Part shown: positions 53,058-62,084 of the stretch, one piece after another
Layout: every line of letters begins with the position of its first letter
Numbering within the stretch: position 1 is the first letter of the stretch
NCBI GenBank assembly: GCA_009841115.1
Contig: VXML01000002.1
Coordinates: forward strand, 58,056-122,055
DNA from: Gemmatimonadota bacterium
GTDB taxonomy: Bacteria > Latescibacterota > UBA2968 > UBA8231
DNA length: 64,000 bases
Direction of reading: 5' to 3'
Translations under genes and position numbers: made by a program
The notes under the pieces: model-generated
The model's input: only the letters and a program-made list of their open reading frames with translations
The model's database searches: none
What the model was told of the DNA's origin: nothing

Positions 53058-53870
53058 TCAGTGCTGATCGCGGCGCGGCAAGATCGGCTGATTCCTCAAC
53101 TCTCGGACTAGGTCTACAAGCCCCTCAGTCGCTGCTTCTAAAAACTTTTCGCCCTTTTCCTTGGTCGCTTTAGTCGCGTCTCCCATAACCCCGCTGCCCG
53201 TCTGCTGGCTCCAGTACGGTATCAGCCGAGCACCCGATCCCTCGGGATGCGTGCCGGCCAACAGGTCAGTGCGGAAGCTGGGCGACAGCGGCGAGCGCTC
53301 GTCAACAGCCTTGTCCATTTCGACGAGTTCCGGCTTGAGCGCCAGATAGAGCGAGGTCTCGTATTCGCCAGCGTGTGAAGTGCCGCCGTAGTCCGAGTCG
53401 CGCAGTTCGTTGCCCACGGTCTTAGCGCGGCGTATATCCCAGTGATTGACCGAGGCGCAGAGGATCTGGCCCTCGTATTCGAGGACGGTGAGGCGGGCTG
53501 CTAGATCGAGCGGCGAGGTGTTGGAGCCGTGGCCATTGACGATGAGGATGCGCTTAAAGCCGTGGTGGGCTAAGCTGCAACACACGTCCTTGACGTAGCG
53601 GATAAAGGTATCCCACGTAATGGTCAGAGTGCCGTGGAAATCCATGTGGTGCGGACTGTAGCCGTGGGTGACGGGCGGGGCGAGCACGGCTTCTTCCGGG
53701 ATGCGAGCCACGGCGCGCTCGCAGATGCCGTGGCACAGCACCACGTCCGTATCCACCGGCAGATGTGGGCCGTGGTCTTCGTGAGTGGCAACGGGCAGCA
53801 CGGCCACGCGCCCCGCAGCAGCGGCGTCCCGGGTCTCGTTCCAGATCATTTCAGCGTAGCGGTATTTCAC
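53058..53870 (-). CDS. Creatininase-family amidohydrolase
   Basis: 270 residues. The family metal motif E-x-H-G-x-H-L-P-x-x-T-D appears as HEDHGPHLPVDTD (30-42), followed by NGHGSN and HAGEYETS, all standard. Members hydrolyse creatinine or cyclic amides of cofactors and sugar-derived rings (for example MftE). GTG start 53870 with AAGGAG upstream. No creatine-pathway genes are nearby, so the substrate is uncertain. Confidence 0.87.
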   Translation of the reverse strand: MKYRYAEMIWNETRDAAAAGRVAVLPVATHEDHGPHLPVDTDVVLCHGICERAVARIPEEAVLAPPVTHGYSPHHMDFHGTLTITWDTFIRYVKDVCCSLAHHGFKRILIVNGHGSNTSPLDLAARLTVLEYEGQILCASVNHWDIRRAKTVGNELRDSDYGGTSHAGEYETSLYLALKPELVEMDKAVDERSPLSPSFRTDLLAGTHPEGSGARLIPYWSQQTGSGVMGDATKATKEKGEKFLEAATEGLVDLVRELRNQPILPRRDQH

Positions 53871-54038
53871 GGCAGTTCACTCCTTCAAGACAGTAGAATC
53901 AACGCACGAGAACGCGGGAAGAAATACACAATTCGCGCAGCAGGGGCAAGTTGTGGTTCCTCGACAGCTTTCGGCATCCCTTCTATATTTCAATAAGAGG
54001 CAACTGTACTCGCAACTTAACCGAAGGAACAGCAATAC

Positions 54039-55133
54039 ATGGGTCGCAAGATACGCCTTGGTGTGCTCTGCGGCGGGCGCTCGGCCGAGCACGAGGTCTC
54101 GGTGATTTCAGCGCGCTCGATGTTGGAAGCCATCGACAAAGACAAGTACGAACTGGTGATGATCGGCATCTCCAAGGAAGGGCGCTGGCTATCCGCTGCG
54201 GACACGCAGCAGCTTCTGGCGTCCAGTCAGGTCCACGAGGATGGGCTAACGCCGGTGGCGCTGGACTATCTGGGGACGCGCACGCTCGTAGCGCAGCACG
54301 GTGATGGGCAGGACCAAGCCCTCGACGTAATCTTCCCCCTCTTGCATGGCCCCTACGGCGAGGACGGCACCGTACAGGGCCTGATGGAACTGGCCAATGT
54401 AGCGTATGTGGGGGCTGGAGTCGTCGGCTCCGCCGTGGGCATGGACAAGGAGCTGATGAAGCGGGTCTTCAAGGCCGAGGGGTTGCCGCAGGTGGACTAC
54501 CAAGTGGTGCGGCGCAGCCGTTGGGAAAAAGACCGCGCCGGAGTGCGCGCCGAGGTCGAAGCCGCGCTGGACTATCCCGTCTTCGTCAAGCCGGTGAATC
54601 TTGGTTCGAGCGTCGGAGTGAGCAAAGCTTGCAATAGTGCCGAACTGGAGCAGGCCATCGACGACGCAGCGCAATACGACTACAAGATCATAGTCGAAGC
54701 CGAAGCGAGCGGCTGCCGCGAAGTCGAAGTGGCGATCTTGGGCAACGAGTCGCCAGAAGCGTCCATCACCGGCGAGATCGTGCCGGGCAACGACTTTTAC
54801 GATTACAACGCCAAATACATCGACGACAACTCCGACCTGATCATTCCAGCGCGCATCTCGCCAGCTACCCAAGAGGCCGTGCGCGAGCTGGGCATCCGGG
54901 CCTTTCAGGCGATAGAAGCCTGGGGTTTAGCGCGAGTGGACTTTTTCGTGCGCGAAAGCGACGAGGCGATTTTCGTCAACGAGATCAATACCATGCCGGG
55001 GTTTACGCCCATCAGCATGTATCCCAAGCTGTGGGAGGCGAGCGGCGTGAGCTATGGGGAGTTGATCGACCGGTTGGTCCAGTTGGGGATCGAGCGGCAC
55101 GAGGACAAGCAGAAGACGAAGACGGCCCGGTAA
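54039..55133 (+). CDS. ddl: D-alanine-D-alanine ligase
   Basis: Makes the D-Ala-D-Ala dipeptide of peptidoglycan. 364 residues, ATP-grasp. LCGGRSAEHEVSVISA (N-terminal signature), HGPYGEDGTVQGLMEL, VFVKPVNLGSSVGVSK and NEINTMPGFTPISMYPKL are present, and the omega-loop residues look normal. Not inside a mur cluster. AAGGA lies about 10 nt upstream of ATG. A C-terminal basic tail (EDKQKTKTAR) is added. Confidence 0.95.
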   Translation: MGRKIRLGVLCGGRSAEHEVSVISARSMLEAIDKDKYELVMIGISKEGRWLSAADTQQLLASSQVHEDGLTPVALDYLGTRTLVAQHGDGQDQALDVIFPLLHGPYGEDGTVQGLMELANVAYVGAGVVGSAVGMDKELMKRVFKAEGLPQVDYQVVRRSRWEKDRAGVRAEVEAALDYPVFVKPVNLGSSVGVSKACNSAELEQAIDDAAQYDYKIIVEAEASGCREVEVAILGNESPEASITGEIVPGNDFYDYNAKYIDDNSDLIIPARISPATQEAVRELGIRAFQAIEAWGLARVDFFVRESDEAIFVNEINTMPGFTPISMYPKLWEASGVSYGELIDRLVQLGIERHEDKQKTKTAR

Positions 55134-55138
55134 ACTCG

Positions 55139-55846
55139 ATGAAGAAAGCGCGCTGGGAAAAGGGCAACGTTAGCAACCTGATTTCGTTTGCCCTGTTGGT
55201 AGCGGGCCTCTGGGGACGCGTTGAGGGGGTCGATGGCAGCGAGTGGGTGCTGGCGGTTGGATTGTTTGGCTTTGCCGGCGGCGCGACCAACTGGCTGGCA
55301 GTAAAGATGCTCTTCGACCGAGTGCCCCTACTATACGGGTCGGGGGTGATCCCAGCTCGATTTCGCGCCATCCGGGAAGCAGTCAAAGACGCCATCATGC
55401 GCTACTTCTTCGACGAGGAGTACCTGGAGCGATTCTTCGCCGAGCGGATGGCCGGAGACGATGTGGGAGAAAAGGTGCAAACGGTGTTAGCGTCTGACGA
55501 GGTTGACGCAATCATCGACCGCAAGCTCGAAGAGTTGGCGGAATCGCCGCAAGGGATGATGCTCCAGTTGGTGGGGACGCAGACGGTCAAGCCGCTGGTC
55601 AAGCAGTTCGTGATCGGGTTCGGGAGCGAGATTGCGCCGCTTTTGGCCGACGAAGCAGGCCCTGACGTCAGCGCCATGCGGACACAGGTTGACGAGTTGC
55701 TGGAGACCAAGCTAGAGGAGTTGACGCCCGACCGGGTCAAAGAGATGATGGAGGAAGTAATCCGCGAGCACTTGGGCTGGCTAATCGTCTGGGGCAATGT
55801 GTTCGGCGGCACTATTGGACTTTTATCTAAAGCACTGGGGTACTAA
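55139..55846 (+). CDS. DUF445-family membrane protein
   Basis: 235 residues from ATG 55139, 5 bp after ddl; an earlier frame lies within ddl. The family core is FAGGATNWLAVKMLFDRVP and IPARF, with an N-terminal hydrophobic helix, a middle of amphipathic helices rich in Glu/Lys (TQVDELLETKLEELTPDRVKEMM in part) and a C-terminal hydrophobic helix (WLIVWGNVFGGTIGLLS). DUF445 proteins have no clear function. No strong Shine-Dalgarno site. Likely co-transcribed with ddl. Confidence 0.85.
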   Translation: MKKARWEKGNVSNLISFALLVAGLWGRVEGVDGSEWVLAVGLFGFAGGATNWLAVKMLFDRVPLLYGSGVIPARFRAIREAVKDAIMRYFFDEEYLERFFAERMAGDDVGEKVQTVLASDEVDAIIDRKLEELAESPQGMMLQLVGTQTVKPLVKQFVIGFGSEIAPLLADEAGPDVSAMRTQVDELLETKLEELTPDRVKEMMEEVIREHLGWLIVWGNVFGGTIGLLSKALGY

Positions 55847-55848
55847 AA

Positions 55849-56655
55849 ATGAGTCAATGGAATTTGCGCGGCGAAGTAGCAGTAGTCATCGGCGGCACCG
55901 GCGTATTGGGCGGAGCAATGGCCCAGGGATTGGCCGAGGCCGGAGCCTCCGTAGCAGTGTTGGGACGAGACCACGACCGGGGGCACAAGCGAGTAGCGGC
56001 GATAGAGACCACAGGCGGCACGGGCGTTTTCGCCGCTTGCGATGCCACGGACAAAACATCCCTCAAAGCCGCCCATGAAGCGGTCGTCGCGGCGTTGGGT
56101 CCCGTCAACGTACTCCTCAACGCAGCCGGCGGCAATCAGCCACAAGTGACTCTGAACGACGACCTAGACTTTGCCGCGATAGCAACCGACGATTGGCAGC
56201 GCTGTTTCGACCTGAACTTGGGGGCCGGCGCGCTGTTGCCCTGCCAAGAATTCGGATCGGCCATGGCCGCACAGGGCCGGGGCAGCATCATCAACATCGC
56301 CTCGATCGCCGCCCACCTGCCGGTTTCGCGGGTGGTGGCGTACTCCGCGGCCAAAGCGGCCGTATTGAACCTAACGCAGTTCCTCGCGCGCGAGTGGGCC
56401 GACAAAGGCGTGCGGGTCAACTCCATCACCCCGGGCTTTTTCCCCGCCGAGCAAAACCGCCGCCTGCTCTTTGAAGAGGACGGCACCCCCACCGAACGCG
56501 GCCAACAAATCCTCTCCCACACGCCCATGGACCGCTTTGGCCGCCCCGAGGAACTAGTCGGCGCAGCGGTGTTCCTCGCGTCGGACGAGGCCAGCGGCTT
56601 CGTCACCGGCACGGACATCCGCGTTGACGGGGGATTTTTGGCGACGACGATTTAA
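55849..56655 (+). CDS. Short-chain dehydrogenase, fructuronate-reductase-like
   Basis: 268-residue SDR: NAD(P) motif GGTGVLGGAMAQGL, catalytic Ser in NIASIAAH and YSAAK (Tyr-x-x-x-Lys). The segment LNAAGGNQP is the variant NAG motif typical of the D-mannonate oxidoreductase/fructuronate reductase group, so uronate-derived ketose reduction is likely. It fits with the enolase-family dehydratase at 33.3 kb, but they are far apart. 2 bp after DUF445. Confidence 0.85.
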   Translation: MSQWNLRGEVAVVIGGTGVLGGAMAQGLAEAGASVAVLGRDHDRGHKRVAAIETTGGTGVFAACDATDKTSLKAAHEAVVAALGPVNVLLNAAGGNQPQVTLNDDLDFAAIATDDWQRCFDLNLGAGALLPCQEFGSAMAAQGRGSIINIASIAAHLPVSRVVAYSAAKAAVLNLTQFLAREWADKGVRVNSITPGFFPAEQNRRLLFEEDGTPTERGQQILSHTPMDRFGRPEELVGAAVFLASDEASGFVTGTDIRVDGGFLATTI

Positions 56656-56699
56656 AGAGCGACGAGACACCACGTTTTACAATGAAAAAAACGTCACAA

Positions 56700-57233
56700 C
56701 TACACAAAATCAGAGGAAAGAGCGCCTCGAAATCCAATTCGCTTTTCCGGATCTCGGTATTGAATCAGTTCGTAGTGCCCAATCATAAATCCTTGTGCTT
56801 CCCAGAATTTCAAGGATGCTGGATTGTCTCGCCGGACATTTAAATCGATCCGGTCAACTCCCATGCTGTCGGTAATTTCTATGGCTGATTTTACCAAGAA
56901 TGTCCCAATGCCCCTCCTGCGCTTGGAAGAAACAACGTAGAAGTCGTTTATCTTTGCGCTAGTGCCAGAGATGGCGAATGAAATAAATCCCACCGGGGAT
57001 CCTTCGCTTAGCCCCCAAAATATCCTTGGTTCAGTGTTGGAAAGGGGAAATCGCTCTGCGAAATACGAATCCCGATCATCAGATGTACATACCGTATCTG
57101 CATGTGGCATGATCTCCAGCCAATACGCTTCAACGAGTGGACGAAATCGGTTCTGGTCGGTTGGAACTACTCGTTCGAATTTGATGCGTTCCATTAGTTC
57201 TACACCCGATTCTCTTTCAATTGAGAAGCCCAC
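56700..57233 (-). CDS. GNAT-family N-acetyltransferase
   Basis: 177 residues. The acetyl-CoA motif A is SSKRRRGIGTFLVKSA preceded by INDFYV and followed by VRRDNPASLKFWEAQGF. The GTG at 57233 follows the preceding stop directly (TGA-GTG); an ATG at 57194 (MERIKFERV) is the alternative start and gives 164 residues. AT-richer than the genes left of it. Substrate unknown. Last gene of the low-GC block. Confidence 0.8.
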   Translation of the reverse strand: MGFSIERESGVELMERIKFERVVPTDQNRFRPLVEAYWLEIMPHADTVCTSDDRDSYFAERFPLSNTEPRIFWGLSEGSPVGFISFAISGTSAKINDFYVVSSKRRRGIGTFLVKSAIEITDSMGVDRIDLNVRRDNPASLKFWEAQGFMIGHYELIQYRDPEKRIGFRGALSSDFV

Positions 57234-57614
57234 TCAATCGTCACTCGAAAATGGTGTCCCTTGATGGAACCTCAGCTTCCAACCGCCAGACGACCGCGTC
57301 CAAATTGAGCTCCTTCGTGCCTCCTCAATATTTTCGCCGTAGGTGACGACACTATTGTACGTTACCTGTGCAACACCTTCAGAAAGAAGACGCGCCTCAA
57401 AGGCTGGAAGTGGAATCACCGCTTCTACGGGTGTTGAAGGTACCGAAAGCGTGTCGGCGCGCTGGTAGATACGCCCAGACCTGCCCAACTCGAAGAAGTC
57501 CTCGGCGATGACTTCCTCCATTCTCGATACGTCGAAACGCGTTTCCGCTCGCCACAGTTCTTCTTCCAAGCGCTGTAGGAGTTGCCGATCTTCGGCAGTA
57601 AGTTCAGTCTCCAT
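57234..57614 (-). CDS. DUF4440/SnoaL-like NTF2-fold protein
   Basis: 126 residues. LEEELWRAETRFDVSRMEEVIAEDFFELGRSGR is the usual DUF4440 start, and WKLRFHQGTPF ends the cone-shaped NTF2-like fold. Such proteins are enzymes or small-ligand binders in diverse contexts. Its start overlaps the end of the methyltransferase by 11 bp and its stop abuts the acetyltransferase start. Confidence 0.78.
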   Translation of the reverse strand: METELTAEDRQLLQRLEEELWRAETRFDVSRMEEVIAEDFFELGRSGRIYQRADTLSVPSTPVEAVIPLPAFEARLLSEGVAQVTYNSVVTYGENIEEARRSSIWTRSSGGWKLRFHQGTPFSSDD

Positions 57615-58431
57615 CGATGGTTGGTCCTCTTTTCACAACGAGAAGAATGTGGCCACTCGCACCCAAGAGAGAGCGATCTCGATCGGTTCGGCTTATCATC
57701 TCGAGCATGATAGCCCGTTGTCGTGGGTCCGACCAAATTTGATCGAAATTCTGCCAAAGCCACCCCACACCCTCAATAGCGACATGGTCCACGATCCGTA
57801 AATGTGCCTCCTCAGCTTCCCGTTCGATCTCATCCGGGTAGTGAAGATAGGCATCAGTAAAGTATTTGGTATTGTCTTTGTTGGGACGGTGGACACCTGT
57901 CTCTAAGTCTTGCCGCACAATATCCAGATATTCCGGATCTTCAAATAAGCCACTTATGAAACCATCTAACATCGACGCAACCCTTGAGATATATGCCACA
58001 TACCCGACACCGTTGGGTGAAAGCCAATCAGCGACCTTCCGTAGCACTAGGCTGCGCTCGTTTGCATCGGTGAGATGGTACATGGGGCCTAAAAGTAGAA
58101 CTACATCATACTGCTGGGACTCAAGTTCGAGAGATCGTACATCGGCAGTTTCGATTCGAGTAAGCGGATTTGGCGCTTTCTCATTGATCGACACGGCCTC
58201 TGCAACGTGGTTAGGCATCAAATCAAACAAGGCGACCTCGTGCCCCTTCTCGGCAAGCCAGAACGCGTACGGTCCAGATCCTCCACCAACGTCTGCTATT
58301 GACAAACCAGTTTTATCGGGGAGAAACTGCTCTATGATCTGTTTAGTGCGGAGGAATTCTAGCTCGCCCCGGCCACTAAAGAGACGTTGGGTCTCGTTCT
58401 TTCTGTTGTAATAGTTCACTATTCGATCCAA
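57604..58431 (-). CDS. Class I SAM-dependent methyltransferase (1)
   Basis: 275 residues. Motif I is SIADVGGGSGPYAFWLA and the acidic loop after strand 2 is ALFDLMPN; YDVVLLLGPMYHLTD is motif II-like. Start: a TTG at 58431 (GAGGTG 4 nt upstream) or a GTG at 58419; there is no ATG in frame. The C-terminal region (about 150-275) is not recognised. Low GC, like its neighbours. Confidence 0.8.
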   Translation of the reverse strand: MDRIVNYYNRKNETQRLFSGRGELEFLRTKQIIEQFLPDKTGLSIADVGGGSGPYAFWLAEKGHEVALFDLMPNHVAEAVSINEKAPNPLTRIETADVRSLELESQQYDVVLLLGPMYHLTDANERSLVLRKVADWLSPNGVGYVAYISRVASMLDGFISGLFEDPEYLDIVRQDLETGVHRPNKDNTKYFTDAYLHYPDEIEREAEEAHLRIVDHVAIEGVGWLWQNFDQIWSDPRQRAIMLEMISRTDRDRSLLGASGHILLVVKRGPTIDGD

Positions 58432-58546
58432 TCAGCACCTCATACGGTGTTATAGGCTGTAGGAGATCCCGGCACTCTCCAGCAATTCGGCTCCCATCTC
58501 GATTCCTCGATGTGGTAGGCGCATCAACTCGCCGTGGATATCAAAA

Positions 58547-59809
58547 TCACGGGGGAATGAAGTCATGACTTTTACTGTTTTTGCTAAACTGGCGTTGTAG
58601 TACTTTCCACAAAGGGTTCATTCCTCGTGGCTTGAATTGCTCGGGGTCTTTGCCCTGTTCGACAGCTTGCCAATAATGCCAATCCATCTTGTGATCCGGT
58701 GCAATCTCATAATCTAACCCCGTCCATGATCCACCACCGCGAAAGGCGTAAAACGCCCAATGCCAACCTCGGCTGTTATAGATTTCTATTAGGTCGCTCA
58801 GGTAGGCCGCAGCGCCTTCGAGCCGGCGGTCGTACCAGAATTCTGAAGCTATGATTCGATGAGAAGGTATCTCATATCGCTCAGCAAACCGCTGCACCGC
58901 GTTGATCTCCTCCGCAAGACGATCGATAGTCCACGACTCTACAGGACCGTTCCACCACTTCGGAACTCGGTCTGGATAGGCGTACCGGCCCTTATTGACT
59001 CGATAAGTCACCATCTGCCACGGCCCGGGGTTGTGAAAAGCGTACAACACCTTGTCATCATCTACAGGGCGATTGAAGTCAAACGCTTGAGGAGCGGCAT
59101 AGAACCAGCCATCGAGCATGATGGGCGTATCTGCATCTACTGAACGGATGGATTCGACCATCCGCTGGTTAAATCGGTTGAGGTCAGCAGACGTATTCTG
59201 GATACCCTGAAACCATTGGCTGAAATTCTCGTCCGGTTCTTCAAAACCGAATACCCTCTCTGGATGTGGTTCATTAAGAGGGTTGTAAGCTACGATTGCA
59301 GGATGCTTTCTCAAACGCATTGCTAACTGACGCCAGAAATTGAAGGCTTGCTCATGGTAGCTTTCGTCACGCCAGAGCCGGCCATCATCTTGGTTCTCAT
59401 TTAGCTGCTTCCAGCGTACACCGGGCAAGCTGGCCATCGCAAGGACAACTTTGATACCATTGCTCTCGGCTTCATTGAGTGCTTCTATCAACAGGGCTAG
59501 ATCGGTCTCATTGATTGCTGCGAAATTATCGGCGTTGCCGATTAGGAAGTCTCTATTATCGGCGGGCCATGCATCGGGTAAAATCCGAACATAATCCAGT
59601 CCCAGTTCACCTGCCGCCCTGTACCACTCAGGACGATGTCGCTCGTTTTGCTGATTAGCTCCCTTACGCTGCTTTTCCCAAAAGCTAATCTTGGGAGCAT
59701 CGGACATAACGCCGCTGGTGAAGCACAAAATAGATATTATTGAAACTATATATCTATAAAGACCCCGTTGCCGCCCTTCCTTATGACCGTTTCCGTTCCT
59801 GATAAGCAT
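58547..59809 (-). CDS. Secreted glycoside hydrolase family 5-like protein
   Basis: 420 residues with a signal peptide (YIVSIISILCFTSGVMS) and a (beta/alpha)8 barrel. The acid/base Glu is E180 in AYNPLNEPHP, the nucleophile E323 in IIASEFWYDR, with DYVRIL near strand 2 and FHNPGPW near strand 6. Fits GH5 (cellulase/mannanase group); the specific substrate is unknown. GAAGGAA upstream of ATG 59809. A 115-bp gap follows downstream. Confidence 0.82.
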   Translation of the reverse strand: MLIRNGNGHKEGRQRGLYRYIVSIISILCFTSGVMSDAPKISFWEKQRKGANQQNERHRPEWYRAAGELGLDYVRILPDAWPADNRDFLIGNADNFAAINETDLALLIEALNEAESNGIKVVLAMASLPGVRWKQLNENQDDGRLWRDESYHEQAFNFWRQLAMRLRKHPAIVAYNPLNEPHPERVFGFEEPDENFSQWFQGIQNTSADLNRFNQRMVESIRSVDADTPIMLDGWFYAAPQAFDFNRPVDDDKVLYAFHNPGPWQMVTYRVNKGRYAYPDRVPKWWNGPVESWTIDRLAEEINAVQRFAERYEIPSHRIIASEFWYDRRLEGAAAYLSDLIEIYNSRGWHWAFYAFRGGGSWTGLDYEIAPDHKMDWHYWQAVEQGKDPEQFKPRGMNPLWKVLQRQFSKNSKSHDFIPP

Positions 59810-59838
59810 CTGTGCTCTATGGTTTCATGTTCCTTCAA

Positions 59839-60612
59839 TCAGGCTTTCTTCCTGCGAAATGCTAAAGCAGTTTCGTAGTGCTTGGTGATCGATCCTCCGT
59901 AGTTCTTGTTTATCAAGTCAGCGATACCGTCAAATAGGTGCATGCGATTGGATTCGGGTAGCGCGATGTGGTCAGAATAGGTGCCAATGAGTTTGACGTA
60001 CTGTTCCACAGAATAGTTCGCCGTCCACGCGTACACTCGGTGGATAGGATCGGCAAAAGCGGTAGTTCCGGGTTCTGGGGACGCTGACGTCGTCGGATTA
60101 CTGGGATCCCGAGGGGAATCTGAAACTACATAATGCTCGCTGTAAACTTCCTGGACTTCCGCAAAGAAACCTTCGTCTTTTCTTACGTGTTGGTTGGAGA
60201 AGATGGCCAATGATCCCGTAGCCTTCAGGGCGTCACGGGCTCTGATGAATCTGACTCTTGGACTCACCCAGCGGAATGCCGTCGCGGAGATCACAAGGTC
60301 AAACTTGCTAGCCGAGTCCCAATCTTCGAAAGGACACAGGACGAAGCGAACGTTCTTGTAGTTGTTAAGTCGCGCCCGCGCAACCTCAATCAAATCTTGG
60401 CCAATATCTAAACAGGTCATTTCGCAACCGAGAGGAGCAAATAATCTCGAAGCCTGTCCGGTTCCACATCCAACTTCTAGGATCTTACCACTTCTATCAA
60501 TTTCGGAGAGTTCCAAGACATCCCTGACAAGCTCATCAGGATATCCGGGCCTCACTTCGTCATAGATCGAAGCAACGGTATTGAAAGTGGTTTTGAGATC
60601 AGGGCGGGGCAT
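59839..60612 (-). CDS. Class I SAM-dependent methyltransferase (2)
   Basis: 257 residues. Ordered motifs: ILEVGCGTGQASRLFA (I), CLDIGQDLIEVAR (post-I), FDLVISATAFRWVSP (II), and ALKATGSLAIFSNQ (III). The DLKTTFNTVASIYDEVRPGYP N-terminus is typical of the Methyltransf_11/25 small-molecule group. 11 bp after the next upstream gene, so co-transcribed. Substrate unknown. Confidence 0.82.
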   Translation of the reverse strand: MPRPDLKTTFNTVASIYDEVRPGYPDELVRDVLELSEIDRSGKILEVGCGTGQASRLFAPLGCEMTCLDIGQDLIEVARARLNNYKNVRFVLCPFEDWDSASKFDLVISATAFRWVSPRVRFIRARDALKATGSLAIFSNQHVRKDEGFFAEVQEVYSEHYVVSDSPRDPSNPTTSASPEPGTTAFADPIHRVYAWTANYSVEQYVKLIGTYSDHIALPESNRMHLFDGIADLINKNYGGSITKHYETALAFRRKKA

Positions 60613-60623
60613 TGGAATCCTCT

Positions 60624-61175
60624 CTACGAGGCTATGGCAATGCGTTTCGATCTGATTCCTGCCTTGATCGATTCGTAGGCCAAGGGTGAGAGTAAGGGCT
60701 TCCCTCGCTCAACCTTGGCCTCAAATTCGTCAAGTTCCTCAATCGTGAAATGGGTTCTCGGCATGAATTCTAGATAGTTGGCCACTTCCATTTCAATAAG
60801 GTCGCGAAGATCAGCTTGGGTGACGGGTATGTTCTCCTCGTGAATACGGTCCCACACAGTTGCTTTCTCCTTTTCTATCCCTTCGAAGAACCCACTGCGG
60901 ATCGAAACGCTGAAGAGAAAAGCCAATCGCTCGGCCCTCTCGCCAATCACTTCCCGAATGCGTTGACGATCTTCAAGGGACGCGGACTGTGTCTTGTAGG
61001 ATTGCGTGCCGTAGATGCTATGAAACAAACCTCCAAGACACACGGCTTGGTCGTTGCCCCAATCCTGGAGGAAGTCGTGTGTTCCTCGAAGATGATCCAA
61101 AAGATCTCCACCGCTGTGAGGATTTTCATCCGTGTTCAGGTCGAGCAAGAGGTCTAGGTGATTCTGTTCGATCAT
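60624..61175 (-). CDS. HD-like/DUF6817-type hypothetical protein
   Basis: 183 residues, no signal peptide or membrane segment. HSGGDLLDHLRGTHDFLQDWGND and LGGLFHSIYGTQ contain the spaced His residues of an HD-type or DUF6817-like fold (H..H...H), which can bind metal. The rest is helical. Family placement is a recollection; metal binding and enzymology unproven. Preceded 21 nt upstream by the low-GC junction motif GTTATGTGAAAT. Confidence 0.6.
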   Translation of the reverse strand: MIEQNHLDLLLDLNTDENPHSGGDLLDHLRGTHDFLQDWGNDQAVCLGGLFHSIYGTQSYKTQSASLEDRQRIREVIGERAERLAFLFSVSIRSGFFEGIEKEKATVWDRIHEENIPVTQADLRDLIEMEVANYLEFMPRTHFTIEELDEFEAKVERGKPLLSPLAYESIKAGIRSKRIAIAS

Positions 61176-61195
61176 TATAGTTCCCCCTTATAGTG

Positions 61196-61207
61196 ATTTC
61201 ACATAAC
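61196..61207 (-). repeat. Junction motif copy 3 (GTTATGTGAAAT)
   Basis: Minus-strand GTTATGTGAAAT, 21 nt upstream of the ATG of the gene at 61175; 10 of 12 bases match GTTAGCTGAAAT found twice more. The plus-side context TAACGTT is shared with copy 2. Confidence 0.5.
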
Positions 61208-61259
61208 GTTTTACCCAGCGACAAATCCTATGCCAATCAGTACCTCCAGTGGCATCGTC

Positions 61260-62084
61260 TCATTCTCGGCAATTGGGGAGCGATACCAGCTTCTCCCTCA
61301 GTTTGATCGCTGTTTCGTACGCATCTGCAAGAAACTCAGTAGGCGGTTGAGCGCGATCCTGGGGCACGGCCTCAATCATGACGGGACCTTGGTGCGACGT
61401 GGGATATGCTCTCGAAACGGCATCCCAATCTACGATCCCTTTCATCGGCAACCAGTGAACGTCGCCCTGTCCGTCGGTGTCTGAAAAGTGCGTCGTGATG
61501 AGACGATGCGCCCACTTGTCAAGCACAGCGCTAGGAGTGCTGGAATGCAAGTAGTCGTGCGAGCTATCGTAGCACAAGCCCAGGCTGTCCAAAGGAACTT
61601 CACTTAGAATGAGGTCTAAGTGATTGGTTCCCCTTGTATTCTCAAGAGCCAACACGACCCCGGCGTCTGCTGCCTCCTCGCCCAACCGGCGAAAAATCTC
61701 CAAGCCTTGCGCGTGCGGCGGAGGTGGTGTTGATCCCTTGGTTACATGAAGCACAATGCAGGAAATCGAATGCCGACTGCAGTACTCTATTAACTCGAGA
61801 TTCTCATTAGCTAACGCGTCGCGTTCGCTGGGCTTATCAGACCAGAAAGCATTTGCGTTTTCGTATGTTGCGTGGGCGTGATCGACGGCAAGCCCGGCAT
61901 CTGCAGCCATTCCCGGCATTTCGTGAGCACGATCCGATTCCACCAAGGGTTCCAAACTTCCCATCCACAGAAAGGTGTGACTGAAACCACTCTGCTTGAT
62001 CAGCTTCAAGCGTTTAGCAAGAGGCAGTTGGTAGCCGAACCAAGCGAACGTGCCGAGAGAGGTTGTGGCTTCACTTGAGGTCAT
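61260..62084 (-). CDS. Sugar-phosphate isomerase/epimerase-like TIM-barrel protein
   Basis: 274 residues from ATG 62084, which overlaps the neighbouring ORF end by 14 bp; a longer frame to 62123 is inside that ORF. The AP-endonuclease-2/xylose-isomerase-like fold is suggested by VLHVTKGSTPPP, LALENTRGTNHLDLIL, LGLCYDSSHDYLH and VMIEAVPQ, with Glu, Asp and His in the usual metal positions. Probably a monosaccharide or inositol isomerase, substrate unknown. Confidence 0.75.
   Translation of the reverse strand: MTSSEATTSLGTFAWFGYQLPLAKRLKLIKQSGFSHTFLWMGSLEPLVESDRAHEMPGMAADAGLAVDHAHATYENANAFWSDKPSERDALANENLELIEYCSRHSISCIVLHVTKGSTPPPPHAQGLEIFRRLGEEAADAGVVLALENTRGTNHLDLILSEVPLDSLGLCYDSSHDYLHSSTPSAVLDKWAHRLITTHFSDTDGQGDVHWLPMKGIVDWDAVSRAYPTSHQGPVMIEAVPQDRAQPPTEFLADAYETAIKLREKLVSLPNCRE

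Noticed and set aside
56672..56694. ACGTTTT/AAAACGT inverted repeat between SDR and acetyltransferase as terminator
   Set aside because: The 7-bp arms are mostly A/T and could arise by chance in an AT-rich gap; a bidirectional terminator remains possible but unproven.
58450..58566. Minus-strand 38-codon frame overlapping the end of the GH5 gene
   Set aside because: It reads like a protein end (HRGIEMGAELLESAG) but has no ribosome site, so it may be a relic of a lost gene; not supported enough to annotate.
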